Below are positions 17,973 through 26,124 of a DNA stretch of 64,000 bases, one piece after another. Below the pieces are notes generated by a model. That model was not told where the DNA came from. It searched no databases and saw only the letters and a list, made by a program, of their open reading frames with translations. Position 1 is the first letter of the stretch; each line of letters opens with the position of its first letter. Origin of the DNA: Sphingopyxis fribergensis (GTDB lineage Bacteria > Pseudomonadota > Alphaproteobacteria > Sphingomonadales > Sphingomonadaceae); assembly GCF_000803645.1 (NCBI RefSeq), contig NZ_CP009122.1, positions 1,960,501 to 2,024,500 of the forward strand. The letters are read 5' to 3'. A program made the position numbers and the translations under genes.

Positions 17973-19322
17973 ATGACCGGCACCTTTGCGCTGTTGAAGC
18001 AACGCCGGTTCCTGCCCCTTTTCGTCACCCAACTGCTCGGCGCGTTCAACGACAATCTGTTCAAGAACGCGATGGTTCTGTTCGTCGTCTATGGGGTGTT
18101 CAACGACGAAGCATCTGAAACGGCATTCAGCGCCATTGCGACCGGCCTGTTCATCCTTCCCTTCTTCCTGCTCTCTGCGCTGTCGGGGCAGCTTGCCGAC
18201 ACGCGCGACAAGGCGCGGATCATCCGCATCGTCAAATTCTGCGAAATCCTCATCATGCTCGTCGGCGCGATCGGGCTGGTCCTCGCGTGGTTGGGCTGGG
18301 CAGTGCATCTGGTCGCGATCCCGCTGATGCTGCTTGCGCTGTTCGCGATGGGGATCCACTCGACCTTCTTCGGCCCGATCAAATATGCGATCCTGCCGCA
18401 ACATCTGAAAAGTGATGAAGTGCTGGCGGGGACCGGGCTGGTGGAGGCTGGCACCTATATCGCGATCCTCGCCGGGACCATTTTGGCCGGCGTGATCGAC
18501 GTTGAATGGGCCGCGATCGGCGTTGTCGTCGTCGCCGCCCTTGGTTATTGGACGGGGACCAAGGTGCCGCCGGCGCCGCCGGAGCATGAAGAAACCGGCA
18601 TCGACTGGCACATCGTCCGCTCGTCGATCGCGCTCGTCCGCGGCACGATGCACATACCGCGCCTCTATCTCGCGATCCTGTCGATCAGCTTTTTCTGGAC
18701 CATCGGGGCGGTACTGTTCATCCAGTTCCCGCCGCTGGTAAAGAATATTCTCCACGCCGACAAAAGCGTCGCCAGCCTGTTCCTTGCGGTCTTCTCGATC
18801 GGCATCGCGATCGGCTCGGTCGCGGTCAACCGCCTGCTCAAGGGACAGGTTTCGGCACGCTACAGCCCCGCCAGCGTCATCGTCATGGGCGTGTTCGTCC
18901 TCGCCTTTTACTGGGTCTGCCGCGACTGGGGGGCGAACGCGGAAGGGCTGCTTTATGACATCTATTCGTGGTCATCGAGGGTGTGGAGCACACCTCCGGC
19001 GCGACTCTATGACATCCAAGGTTTCCTCGCACATGACGGGGTCATCCCGCTGCTCGCCAGCCTGCTCGGCATCGCGATCAGCGGCGGCATGTTCGTCGTG
19101 CCGCTCTATGCCTTCCTCACGACCACCGTCCCCAAGGATCAGACGGCGCGCACGGTCGCGGCGAACAATATCGTCAATTCCGGCGCGATGGTCGCGGGAT
19201 CGCTGCTCGCGATCGGACTGGGTTTCGCCGGGGTCGGTGTGGTCGATCAACTGCTGATGAGCGCGATCATGTGCCTGGTTTCAGCCTGGCTCGCGCAAAA
19301 GCTGCACCGCGCCTGCGATTGA
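17973..19322 (+). CDS. Major facilitator transporter, LplT / Aas-N-terminal type
   Basis: A 449-residue inner-membrane transporter with 12 predicted segments. The N-terminal signature FVTQLLGAFNDNLFKNAMV is that of lysophospholipid transporters (LplT) and of the MFS half of acyl-ACP synthetase fusion proteins. The late segment VPLYAFLTTTVPKDQTARTV is shared with the fusion form. Only the transporter half is present; no acyltransferase or ligase gene follows. It is divergent from pgsA, which is also a phospholipid gene. Lysophospholipid flipping is the likely role by family. Confidence 0.85.
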   Translation: MTGTFALLKQRRFLPLFVTQLLGAFNDNLFKNAMVLFVVYGVFNDEASETAFSAIATGLFILPFFLLSALSGQLADTRDKARIIRIVKFCEILIMLVGAIGLVLAWLGWAVHLVAIPLMLLALFAMGIHSTFFGPIKYAILPQHLKSDEVLAGTGLVEAGTYIAILAGTILAGVIDVEWAAIGVVVVAALGYWTGTKVPPAPPEHEETGIDWHIVRSSIALVRGTMHIPRLYLAILSISFFWTIGAVLFIQFPPLVKNILHADKSVASLFLAVFSIGIAIGSVAVNRLLKGQVSARYSPASVIVMGVFVLAFYWVCRDWGANAEGLLYDIYSWSSRVWSTPPARLYDIQGFLAHDGVIPLLASLLGIAISGGMFVVPLYAFLTTTVPKDQTARTVAANNIVNSGAMVAGSLLAIGLGFAGVGVVDQLLMSAIMCLVSAWLAQKLHRACD

Positions 19323-19329
19323 TCGGTTC

Positions 19330-19554
19330 CTAGATCAAAAACATCATCGCCGCGGTAAAGAAGATCGCGAAGCTTTGAAGAAACAAGCGGAAGTCATTGT
19401 TCGAAAAGATCGTTGCGGGTTCGCGATGGGCCGCCAGCGCGGTTCGCAATTCCCGCTGCCAATCCGTCGGAGCGTTCAGCCGGGCGATAACCAGCCGCCG
19501 CGAACCATAGTCGCGAACGCGCGTCCGAATGTCGATATGATCCTTCGAGTCCAT
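19330..19554 (-). CDS. Small hypothetical protein with a C-terminal membrane anchor
   Basis: A 74-residue protein with a charged N-terminal region (MDSKDHIDIRTRVRDYGSRR) and a hydrophobic C-terminal end (FLQSFAIFFTAAMMFLI). This is a tail-anchored layout. I do not recognise a family. It is convergent with the MFS gene, 7 bp apart. Codon use is like the neighbours, which supports a real gene, but it rests on that and on the sensible topology only. Confidence 0.5.
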   Translation of the reverse strand: MDSKDHIDIRTRVRDYGSRRLVIARLNAPTDWQRELRTALAAHREPATIFSNNDFRLFLQSFAIFFTAAMMFLI

Positions 19555-19647
19555 GCACCCGAAGCTAGGGCGATGTTAACGAGTCGATAAGGTTAAAAGA
19601 GTGTTAACGCGGCGTCGTCCCGTCATGGCACGCTTTGCGCAATTGCT

Positions 19648-20370
19648 TTAACGTGGGGACGTTGCCCGAACGCGGATCTGGCGCCCGTCTTTCGCGCCGC
19701 TTTGAAAGGGCTGACATTTGGTGGGCTTCATGCGCGGCCCCAGGCAAAACCGCACTTCGTCCAGCCATCCCTGCTTGTCGGCCGACACCGCGATCATCGG
19801 CGCCGTCACCCCCGGATTGACCGACGCAAAGGCCCGGCGGACGCTTCCCGCCGTTTGCGGTTTCGACGCCAGCTTTTTCATGTCAGGAAAGCGGACCGCA
19901 CGAAACAACAGTTCGGCCGAACGAAAATAGGCTGCCGGGTGCGGACTCATGCACGTCCCATGCTTCGCCCATTCGTGCTGCAACAGCTGCACCGACGGCG
20001 TCATGCACAGATGTTTGCGAAGCACCGGCTGCGGCACGATCTTTGCCGGGCGGCACCATTGCGGATAGCCGGCGCTATCCGTCTCCGGCCACAATCCGTG
20101 GAGTATCCAACCGAAACGACCGCTCTCGCCCGAACATTGAAAGCGGTCGCGTGCATCCTTCGGATTGCGCACCTCGGCGCAATGCTGCGGCGACCAGCTC
20201 ATGGCTAACAGATAGCCGGTGATCGCCGGATTACGGACGGGTTCGCCGCGCTTCGGCTGTTTGAGCCGCGGGACCGCGATGCGGTCCGGGATATTGCACC
20301 CCAGTGCCTGCGCCTGCGCCACCATCGGCGCGAACGCAAGCCCGACGGCTGCAACGCTAAGCCAGCGCAA
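19648..20370 (-). CDS. Secreted ribonuclease of the T2 family
   Basis: An endoribonuclease of 240 residues with a signal peptide (WLSVAAVGLAFAPMVAQAQA), so it acts in the periplasm or outside the cell. Both catalytic blocks are intact: CAS1 ILHGLWPE with His91, and CAS2 HEWAKHGTC with His132, Glu133, Lys136 and His137. Eight or more cysteines suggest disulfides. The family cleaves RNA through 2',3'-cyclic phosphates. Its first 14 bp overlap the 3' end of nadC, so it is probably expressed from the nadC promoter. Confidence 0.92.
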   Translation of the reverse strand: MRWLSVAAVGLAFAPMVAQAQALGCNIPDRIAVPRLKQPKRGEPVRNPAITGYLLAMSWSPQHCAEVRNPKDARDRFQCSGESGRFGWILHGLWPETDSAGYPQWCRPAKIVPQPVLRKHLCMTPSVQLLQHEWAKHGTCMSPHPAAYFRSAELLFRAVRFPDMKKLASKPQTAGSVRRAFASVNPGVTAPMIAVSADKQGWLDEVRFCLGPRMKPTKCQPFQSGAKDGRQIRVRATSPR

Positions 20371-21205
20371 AATCGAGCCCGATATCCGCCGCGGGTGCCG
20401 ACTGGGTCAGCCGCCCGACCGACACATAGGTCACGCCCGTCTCGCCGATCGCGCGGATCGTATCGAGCCTCACGCCGCCCGACGCCTCGGTCGGCACCTT
20501 GCCGGCCACCAGCGCCACGCATTCGCGCAGTTCCGCAAGGTCCATATTGTCGAGCAACAGATGCGTCGCCCCAGCGATTAGTGCCGACTCGACCTGCGCC
20601 ACGCGGTCGACCTCGACGATGATGCTCTCGATCCCGGCAGCCACCGCGCGGCGTACCGCTTCCTCGACCGATCCTGCCACCGCGACATGATTGTCCTTGA
20701 TCATCGCCGCATCCCAAAGCCCCATGCGGTGATTCTTCGCGCCGCCCATCCGCGTCGCATATTTCTCCAGCACGCGCAGCCCCGGGATCGTCTTGCGCGT
20801 ATCGAGCAACGTCGCGCCGGTTCCGGCGAGCGCATCGACATATTGGCGCGTCATTGTCGCGATTCCCGACAGATGCTGCACCGTGTTGAGCGCCGAACGC
20901 TCGGCGGTCAGCATCGCGCGCGCGTTGCCCGACAGCCGCATCAGGTCGCTGCCCGACGCAACCTGCGCGCCCTCCTCGACCAATATCTCGATCTCCATGG
21001 CAGGTTCGAGCGCGCGAAAGAATCGCTCGGCGATCGGCAGCCCCGCGACGGTGATGGCGTCGCGGCTGTCCATCACCCCGCCAAACCGGGCGTCAGCGGG
21101 AATCGTCGCCATCGACGTGATATCACCCCCCGCCCCCAGATCTTCCGCCAGCGTGGCGCGAACGAAGGCATCGAGGTCGAAATCGGGCAGGGAAAATTGG
21201 CTCAT
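20357..21205 (-). CDS. nadC: Nicotinate-nucleotide pyrophosphorylase (carboxylating)
   Basis: Quinolinate phosphoribosyltransferase, the last step of de novo nicotinate mononucleotide synthesis. It is 282 residues from the ATG at 21205 (MSQFSLPDFDLD). Family blocks include AEDLGAGGDITS, TLLDTRKTIPGLRVLEKYA, GGAKNHRMGLWDAAMIKDNH and the C-terminal EASGGVRLDTIRAIGETGV. nadA and nadB are not in this window. RNase T2 follows with a 14 bp overlap. Confidence 0.95.
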   Translation of the reverse strand: MSQFSLPDFDLDAFVRATLAEDLGAGGDITSMATIPADARFGGVMDSRDAITVAGLPIAERFFRALEPAMEIEILVEEGAQVASGSDLMRLSGNARAMLTAERSALNTVQHLSGIATMTRQYVDALAGTGATLLDTRKTIPGLRVLEKYATRMGGAKNHRMGLWDAAMIKDNHVAVAGSVEEAVRRAVAAGIESIIVEVDRVAQVESALIAGATHLLLDNMDLAELRECVALVAGKVPTEASGGVRLDTIRAIGETGVTYVSVGRLTQSAPAADIGLDFALA

Positions 21206-21241
21206 GCACCCAGCGATAATCAGCCAGCCGAGCAAATCAAC

Positions 21242-21257
21242 TTGACGTTTACGTCAA
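21242..21257. promoter_or_regulatory. Operator-like 16 bp palindrome upstream of the nitronate monooxygenase gene
   Basis: TTGACGT (21242-21248), a TT spacer, then ACGTCAA (21251-21257) form a perfect 7 bp inverted repeat. It sits 43 bp before the ATG at 21301 and 36 bp before nadC on the other side. TTGACG also fits a -35 box. The shape resembles sites of MerR-type LiuR or other dimeric regulators. The regulator is not in the window. Confidence 0.55.
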
Positions 21258-21300
21258 CTGGGGCTGACATAGATGCAAATGGACAAATGGAGAGGTCCCC

Positions 21301-22434
21301 ATGCAATCCCCCATCTGCGCGATGCTCGGCATCGAATTCCCGCTGCTCGCCTTCTCGCACTGCCGCGACGTCGTCGTCGCGGTGTCGAAAGCCGGCGGCA
21401 TGGGCGTGTTCGGCGCCGCCTCGCTGCCGCCCGAACGGCTCGAGGAAGAACTCGCGTGGATCGACGAACATATCGGCGGGCGCCCCTACGGCGTCGACCT
21501 GATCGTTCCCAACAGCTTTGCCGGCAAAGGGGAGGTTCAGCGCGAAGCCCCGTCGATACCCGCCGAGCATAAAGCGTTTATCGCCGGCCTTCTGGAAAGG
21601 CATGGCGTCGACGGTAGCGACCTCTCGCTTCCGGGCGCGGTACGCAGCAGCCTCGGGGACAATATGAGCGACGATGGCGCCGCGCGCTTGCTCGAAGTCG
21701 CCTTCCGCCACCCGATCGGCCTCATCGCCAATGCGCTGGGCGTCCCGCCGCCCTTGATGCTCGAACTGGGCAAAAGGCACAATGTCCCCGTCGCCGCGCT
21801 CGTCGGCACCCGCGACCACGCGCTCGCGCAGGTGCGGGCAGGCGTCGACATTCTCGTCGTCGCGGGCGGCGAAGCGGGCGGCCATTGCGGCGAGGTCGCG
21901 ACGATGGTGCTGGTACCCGAGGTTGCCGCAGCGGTCGAAGCCGTCGGCGCGAACACACCGATCCTCGCCGCCGGCGGTATCGTCACCGGGCGCCAAATGG
22001 CGGCGGCAATGGCAATGGGCGCGCATGGCGCATGGACCGGATCGGTGTGGCTGACCACCGCGGAGGCCGAAACCAATCCCGTGGTGAAGCAAAAGATGCT
22101 CGCCGCATCATCGCGCGATACGGTGCGGTCGAAGAGCCGCACCGGCAAGCCATCGCGTCAGTTGCGCTCGCCATGGACCGATGCGTGGGAGGCCGAGGGT
22201 GCACCCAGACCGCTGCCGATGCCGCTCCAGTCTCTGGTCAGCGAACCCGCACTGCGCAAGGTCGATAAATTGTCCGAGGGCGGCCACGAAGGCGCCAAGG
22301 CGCTTGCCACCTATTGGGTCGGCCAGGGCGTCGGTCTGATGAACGATGCGATGGGCGCAGGGCAGGTCGTTCAGGACTTCAAGACCGACTGGATCGCTGC
22401 ATGCGAGCGGCTGAACGGTTTTATAGGCGACTAG
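21301..22434 (+). CDS. Nitronate monooxygenase family flavoprotein
   Basis: A 377-residue FMN-dependent enzyme of the NMO/2-nitropropane dioxygenase TIM-barrel family. The flavin-binding GGEAGGHCG motif is in the middle, followed by TPILAAGGIVTGRQMAAAMAMGA and AWTGSVWLTTAEAE, as in class I-like members. The family oxidises alkyl nitronates, though many members act on other compounds. GGAGAGG precedes the ATG. It is a single-gene unit with a palindromic operator-like site upstream and a strong terminator behind it. Confidence 0.88.
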   Translation: MQSPICAMLGIEFPLLAFSHCRDVVVAVSKAGGMGVFGAASLPPERLEEELAWIDEHIGGRPYGVDLIVPNSFAGKGEVQREAPSIPAEHKAFIAGLLERHGVDGSDLSLPGAVRSSLGDNMSDDGAARLLEVAFRHPIGLIANALGVPPPLMLELGKRHNVPVAALVGTRDHALAQVRAGVDILVVAGGEAGGHCGEVATMVLVPEVAAAVEAVGANTPILAAGGIVTGRQMAAAMAMGAHGAWTGSVWLTTAEAETNPVVKQKMLAASSRDTVRSKSRTGKPSRQLRSPWTDAWEAEGAPRPLPMPLQSLVSEPALRKVDKLSEGGHEGAKALATYWVGQGVGLMNDAMGAGQVVQDFKTDWIAACERLNGFIGD

Positions 22435-22439
22435 GCAAA

Positions 22440-22465
22440 AAAATCCCCGCCGAAGCGGGGATTTT
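22440..22465. terminator. Bidirectional intrinsic terminator
   Basis: AAAATCCCCGC (22440-22450) and GCGGGGATTTT (22455-22465) form an 11 bp stem around CGAA, with A and T runs on both sides. It separates the convergent nitronate monooxygenase and cyclophilin genes and can stop transcription from both. Confidence 0.92.
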
Positions 22466-22471
22466 CTTGTG

Positions 22472-22918
22472 TCAGCTAACGGTCGCTTTGACAATCTTGC
22501 CGGGTTCGCGCGGCGGCTCGCCCTTCGGCAGCGCGTCGACATTTTCCATGCCTTCGATCACTTCGCCCCACACGGTATACTGCTTGTCGAGGAAACGCGC
22601 GTCGTCGAAACAGATGAAAAACTGGCTGTTGGCGCTGTTCGGGTTCTGCGCGCGTGCCATCGAGCAAACGCCGCGGACATGCGGTTCGCTGCTGAACTCC
22701 TGCGGCAGGTCGGGAAGCTGGCTGCCGCCCATGCCGGTGCCCGTCGGGTCGCCGCCCTGCGCCATGAAGCCCGGGATCACGCGGTGGAACACGACATCGT
22801 CGTAGAAACCTTCACTGGCGAGGCCGGTGATGCGCTCGACATGCTGCGGCGCAAGATCGGGGCGGAGGCGAATAACAACATCGCCGGTCGACAGCGAAAG
22901 GGTGAGAGTGTCGGACAT
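22472..22918 (-). CDS. Peptidyl-prolyl cis-trans isomerase, cyclophilin type
   Basis: A cytoplasmic cyclophilin of 148 residues with no signal peptide. Family blocks are FYDDVVFHRVIPGFMAQGGDPTG, RGVCSMARAQNPNSANSQFFI and YTVWGEVIEGMENVD, with the catalytic Arg in FHRV. It speeds proline isomerisation in protein folding. I use the ATG at 22918 (MSDTLTLSLSTGDVV); the frame is open 32 codons further up, but that part is not conserved-looking. Confidence 0.93.
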   Translation of the reverse strand: MSDTLTLSLSTGDVVIRLRPDLAPQHVERITGLASEGFYDDVVFHRVIPGFMAQGGDPTGTGMGGSQLPDLPQEFSSEPHVRGVCSMARAQNPNSANSQFFICFDDARFLDKQYTVWGEVIEGMENVDALPKGEPPREPGKIVKATVS

Positions 22919-23074
22919 GGTAGAACTCCTGTGGTCTATGTTGGCGGTCCCATAGCGGGGCGAGCCGCCAAAGCCACGCATTAAATCGCGAAAAGGCGCG
23001 CGCGGCGTTGCCATCGACGGACGGCAGCACTAGTGGAAGGCTCGTACGCCGCAGTAGTCAGGGAGCACCGCGCG

Positions 23075-24526
23075 ATGGACAAACGCGAAGATTCCCTGCC
23101 GTCGGAAGATGTTGTCATCACCGACGACCGCGACCGCGAACAACCGGCCCGCGAAACCGACACCGAACTCGACGAGGACGACCGGCTGAAACCCGAATTC
23201 GTGCGCGACGTGATTGAGCTGGCCGAAGCCGGTGAAGGCGAAGCAGCGCGCGAGCGGATCGGCCGCCTCCACCCCGCCGACATCGCCGACCTGTTCGAAC
23301 TCGCGCGTGCCGACGAGCGGCCGATGCTCGCCGCGGTGCTCGGGAACATGCTTTCCGCCGACGTGCTGGCGGAAATGAACGATTATGTTCGCGAGGAGCT
23401 GATCGACCTGCTCGCACCCGAGCAAGTGGCCGAACTCGCCGCCGAACTCGATACCGACGACGCTGTTGCGATCATCGAGGATATGGAGGCGGACGAGCAG
23501 CAGGCCGTTCTCCAGGCGATGGAACCCGAAGATCGCGCGGCGATCGAGGACGCCCTGTCCTTCCCCGAGGAATCCGCCGGGCGCCTGATGCAGCGCGACC
23601 TCGTCGCGGTGCCCGAGCATGTGACCGTCGGCGACGTGATCGACCGGTTGCGCGAAGATACCGACCTCACCAGCGATTTCTGGGAAATTTACGTCGTCGA
23701 CCCGATGCACCGTCCGGTCGGCACCTGTCAGCTAAGCTGGATCCTTCGTACCCCGCGCGACATCGCGATCAGCGACGTGATGAAGCGCGAGCAGACGCTG
23801 ATCCCGGTCGATATGGATCAGGAAGAGGTCGCGCTGCGCTTCCAGAAATACGCGCTGATCTCGGCGGCGGTTATCGACAGGAGCGGACGGCTCGTCGGCA
23901 TGATCACGGTCGATGACGTCGTCCACATCATCCAGGAAGAAGCGGGCGAGGATATCCTCCGCCTGTCGGGCGCCGGCGACGGTGACATCAACGAACCGAT
24001 CCGCGAAACTTACAGCGCGCGCGTGCGCTGGCTGATCGCCAATCTCGGTACGGCATTGCTCGCTTCATCGATCGTCGGTTTTTTCGGGGGCGCGATCGAA
24101 CATATGGTCGCACTGGCGGCGCTAATGCCGATCGTCGCGGGCGTCGGCGGCAATGCAGGGACGCAGACGCTGGCGGTCACTGTGCGCGCGCTCGCGATGA
24201 ACCAGCTCACCGATTCGAACAGCTGGCGCGCGATTTGGCGCGAAATGAAGATTGCGCTGCTCAACGGCGGCACGATCGCGCTGCTTGCAGGGACCGCAAC
24301 CGCACTTTGGTTCGGCAGTCCGCAGCTCGGCGCAGTCATCGCCGCGGCTATGGTCGTGAATATCTTTGTGGCGGGCGTCGCCGGGGTCGCGATTCCCCTG
24401 CTCCTCGACCGGCTCGATCAGGATCCTGCGGTTGCGAGTTCGATTTTCGTTACAATGACGACCGATTCTATGGGTTTTCTCGCCTTCCTGGGCCTCGCGG
24501 TGATCAGCGGACTGACCACTCTTTGA
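23075..24526 (+). CDS. mgtE: Magnesium transporter MgtE
   Basis: A Mg2+-gated magnesium channel, 483 residues from the ATG at 23075. The order is an acidic N-terminal tail, the MgtE N domain (helices such as LHPADIADLFELA), two CBS domains at about 180-300 (ISDVMKREQTLIPVDMD, then GRLVGMITVDDVV), and five membrane segments in the last 170 residues with the conserved VGGNAGTQT and MTTDSMGF pore-region motifs. An upstream ATG at 23033 is possible but adds a non-conserved leader. Confidence 0.95.
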   Translation: MDKREDSLPSEDVVITDDRDREQPARETDTELDEDDRLKPEFVRDVIELAEAGEGEAARERIGRLHPADIADLFELARADERPMLAAVLGNMLSADVLAEMNDYVREELIDLLAPEQVAELAAELDTDDAVAIIEDMEADEQQAVLQAMEPEDRAAIEDALSFPEESAGRLMQRDLVAVPEHVTVGDVIDRLREDTDLTSDFWEIYVVDPMHRPVGTCQLSWILRTPRDIAISDVMKREQTLIPVDMDQEEVALRFQKYALISAAVIDRSGRLVGMITVDDVVHIIQEEAGEDILRLSGAGDGDINEPIRETYSARVRWLIANLGTALLASSIVGFFGGAIEHMVALAALMPIVAGVGGNAGTQTLAVTVRALAMNQLTDSNSWRAIWREMKIALLNGGTIALLAGTATALWFGSPQLGAVIAAAMVVNIFVAGVAGVAIPLLLDRLDQDPAVASSIFVTMTTDSMGFLAFLGLAVISGLTTL

Positions 24527-24670
24527 AGACAAGCCCTTGAAATTCAAGCGATTCGAAAAACCTCGAAAAAAATTCATCATCGCGATTTTTTTTGGGAACT
24601 TATCGAACATTTCGGTCGTTTCCCATTCGAGCAGCGGTCATCGCCCCCCCGCAGCGCTGCTCAGCAACAT

Positions 24671-24720
24671 TGGCCCGGCCCGCATTCCCTCCCCCCCCTC
24701 GAAGCGTGCCGGGCCATTTT
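24671..24720 (+). terminator. Hairpin with T-run between mgtE and the entericidin-like gene
   Basis: TGGCCCGGC (24671-24679) pairs with GCCGGGCCA (24708-24716), followed by TTTT. The 28-base pyrimidine-rich loop is long. It may terminate mgtE transcripts, or act in the leader of the small lipoprotein gene that starts 29 bp later. Confidence 0.55.
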
Positions 24721-24748
24721 GCGTCCAGTTTCTAAGAGGATCAGAAAT

Positions 24749-24877
24749 ATGACCAGTTTTCGAGTAATCGTCCTCGCCCTTCTGGCCAGCGTCGTCGTGA
24801 CCGGCTGCAATACCGTCAAGGGAGCAGGCCGCGACATCGAATCGGTTGGTCAAGCTGGCAGCGATGCCATCGACTAA
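24749..24877 (+). CDS. Entericidin A/B-like small lipoprotein
   Basis: A 42-residue gene. The product has a lipoprotein signal peptide ending in the lipobox VVTGC (Cys20), then NTVKGAGRDIESVGQAG, the hallmark of the EcnA/EcnB family. Entericidins are tiny outer-envelope lipoproteins; in enterics EcnA and EcnB are described as antidote and toxin. Here only one gene is seen, and in alphaproteobacteria such genes are usually single. AAGAGG (24734-24739) precedes the ATG. It is convergent with tatC, with a terminator inside the tatC 3' end. Confidence 0.88.
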   Translation: MTSFRVIVLALLASVVVTGCNTVKGAGRDIESVGQAGSDAID

Positions 24878-24898
24878 TCGCGGCTGATACGAACTACC

Positions 24899-25708
24899 CT
24901 AAGCCTCTTCGAGAGGCTCGACAGGCGCCTCTTCGGCGCCTGTTTTGCGTCGGCGCTGGGTAAACCAGATTGCGAGCAACGACATTTCGTACAGGAACAC
25001 CAGCGGCACGGCGAGCAACAGCTGGCTCAGGATGTCGGGCGGTGTGAACACCGCGGCGATCGCGAAGGCCGCCACGATCATATAACGCCGGGCCGAAACC
25101 AACTGCTCGCGCGTTACCAGTCCCGACCGTTCGATCAGCATCAGCAGGATCGGCAGCAGAAAGGCGATGCCGAACGCCATGATGAACTGCATCGTGAAAC
25201 TGAGGTAGTTTCCGACTGAAGGCAGTGCTTCCTGCGTGATCCCACCGATATCGCCCTGATAGCCGAGCAGGAATTTGAGCGCGATCGGGATCGTGATGAA
25301 ATAGGCAAAGCTGGCACCGATTGCGAACAGGATCGGCGTTGCGAGCAGGAACGGCAGCAGTGCGCGCTTTTCCTGCTTGAACAGCCCCGGCGCGACGAAT
25401 TTCCACAACTGGTTCGCTATTACCGGAAAGGCGATCATCATCGCCGCGAACAGCGCCACCTTGATCTCGACAAAAAATGCCTCGAACAACTGCGTATATA
25501 TGAGCTTGCCCTGCCCCGCCTTTACAAGCGGCTGAACCAAAACACCAAAGATCGGCTTGGCGTAATAAAGGCACACACCAAAGGCTGCACCGATCGCCAG
25601 CAGCGACTTCAGTAGACGCGAACGCAACTCGATCAGATGGTCGAGCAGCGGCATCTTGCCGCCAGCGCCATCCTCGTCGGAGGTTAGAAGCGGTGTTTCC
25701 TCGGTCAT
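24899..25708 (-). CDS. tatC: Sec-independent protein translocase TatC
   Basis: The polytopic receptor of the twin-arginine translocase, 269 residues with six membrane segments. Recognisable blocks are LLDHLIELRSRLL, FFVEIKVALFAAMMIAFPVI, LWKFVAPGLFKQEKR with the conserved Pro and Glu, and the late AVFTPPDILSQLLLAVPL. It recognises folded proteins with RR signal peptides. The start overlaps tatB by 4 bp. It is the last gene of the argS-to-tatC operon. Confidence 0.96.
   Translation of the reverse strand: MTEETPLLTSDEDGAGGKMPLLDHLIELRSRLLKSLLAIGAAFGVCLYYAKPIFGVLVQPLVKAGQGKLIYTQLFEAFFVEIKVALFAAMMIAFPVIANQLWKFVAPGLFKQEKRALLPFLLATPILFAIGASFAYFITIPIALKFLLGYQGDIGGITQEALPSVGNYLSFTMQFIMAFGIAFLLPILLMLIERSGLVTREQLVSARRYMIVAAFAIAAVFTPPDILSQLLLAVPLVFLYEMSLLAIWFTQRRRKTGAEEAPVEPLEEA
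24921..24946 (+). terminator. Intrinsic terminator of the small lipoprotein gene, inside tatC
   Basis: ACAGGCGCC (24921-24929) and GGCGCCTGT (24935-24943) form a 9 bp stem around TCTTC, followed by TTT on the plus strand. It is 44 bp past the entericidin-like stop and lies within the C-terminal codons of tatC on the other strand. A second 7 bp stem, AGCCTCT/AGAGGCT (24902-24918), sits at the tatC stop. Confidence 0.75.
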
Positions 25709-26094
25709 GGCAGCGGACCGTCCTTTGGAGGAATCGCATGCGTTTCAGGCGAGGTGGCGGCCGCGGCCTGGTCGACATCGGCTTCGGTCACCGGTTCGGC
25801 CGCTGTTGCGGGGGCTGTCGTCGTCGCGGGCGCCGACGATGCGTTCACATCGTCGATCCGCGGAAATTCACGCATGATCGCGTCATTCTGCTCGCGCCAT
25901 TGCTTCTCGAGTTCTTCCAACTCGGCCTCGCGCATCATCGTGTCGAGCCCCGACCGGAAATGGCGCGCCATGCCGCGCGCCTTTGCCATCCATTTGCCGA
26001 CAAAGCGCATCGCCTTGGGCAGGTCCTTGGGGCCAATAACCACCAAGGCCACCAACACCACGAGCAGCAACTCGGTGGGCGCAACGTCAAACAT
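25705..26094 (-). CDS. tatB: Sec-independent protein translocase TatB
   Basis: A 129-residue Tat component that forms the substrate receptor with TatC. One N-terminal membrane helix (ELLLVVLVALVVIGP) is followed by the conserved GPKDLPKAMRFVGKW hinge and amphipathic helix, then a long acidic and Ala/Thr-rich cytoplasmic tail. The Glu in the helix (PTELLL) is the usual TatB mark. It overlaps tatC by 4 bp and lies 30 bp after tatA. Confidence 0.94.
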   Translation of the reverse strand: MFDVAPTELLLVVLVALVVIGPKDLPKAMRFVGKWMAKARGMARHFRSGLDTMMREAELEELEKQWREQNDAIMREFPRIDDVNASSAPATTTAPATAAEPVTEADVDQAAAATSPETHAIPPKDGPLP

Positions 26095-26124
26095 GCTTTA
26101 GCCCAATCCCGCAGACGGCCGAAA

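Noticed and set aside
17829..18755. Upstream extension of the pgsA frame
   Set aside because: Overlaps the transporter gene on the opposite strand; PgsA proteins begin at the MLSLPNI position.
24537..24752. 71-codon frame after mgtE
   Set aside because: Begins in an AT-rich intergenic stretch, includes the hairpin terminator and overlaps the start of the entericidin-like gene; no protein-like features.
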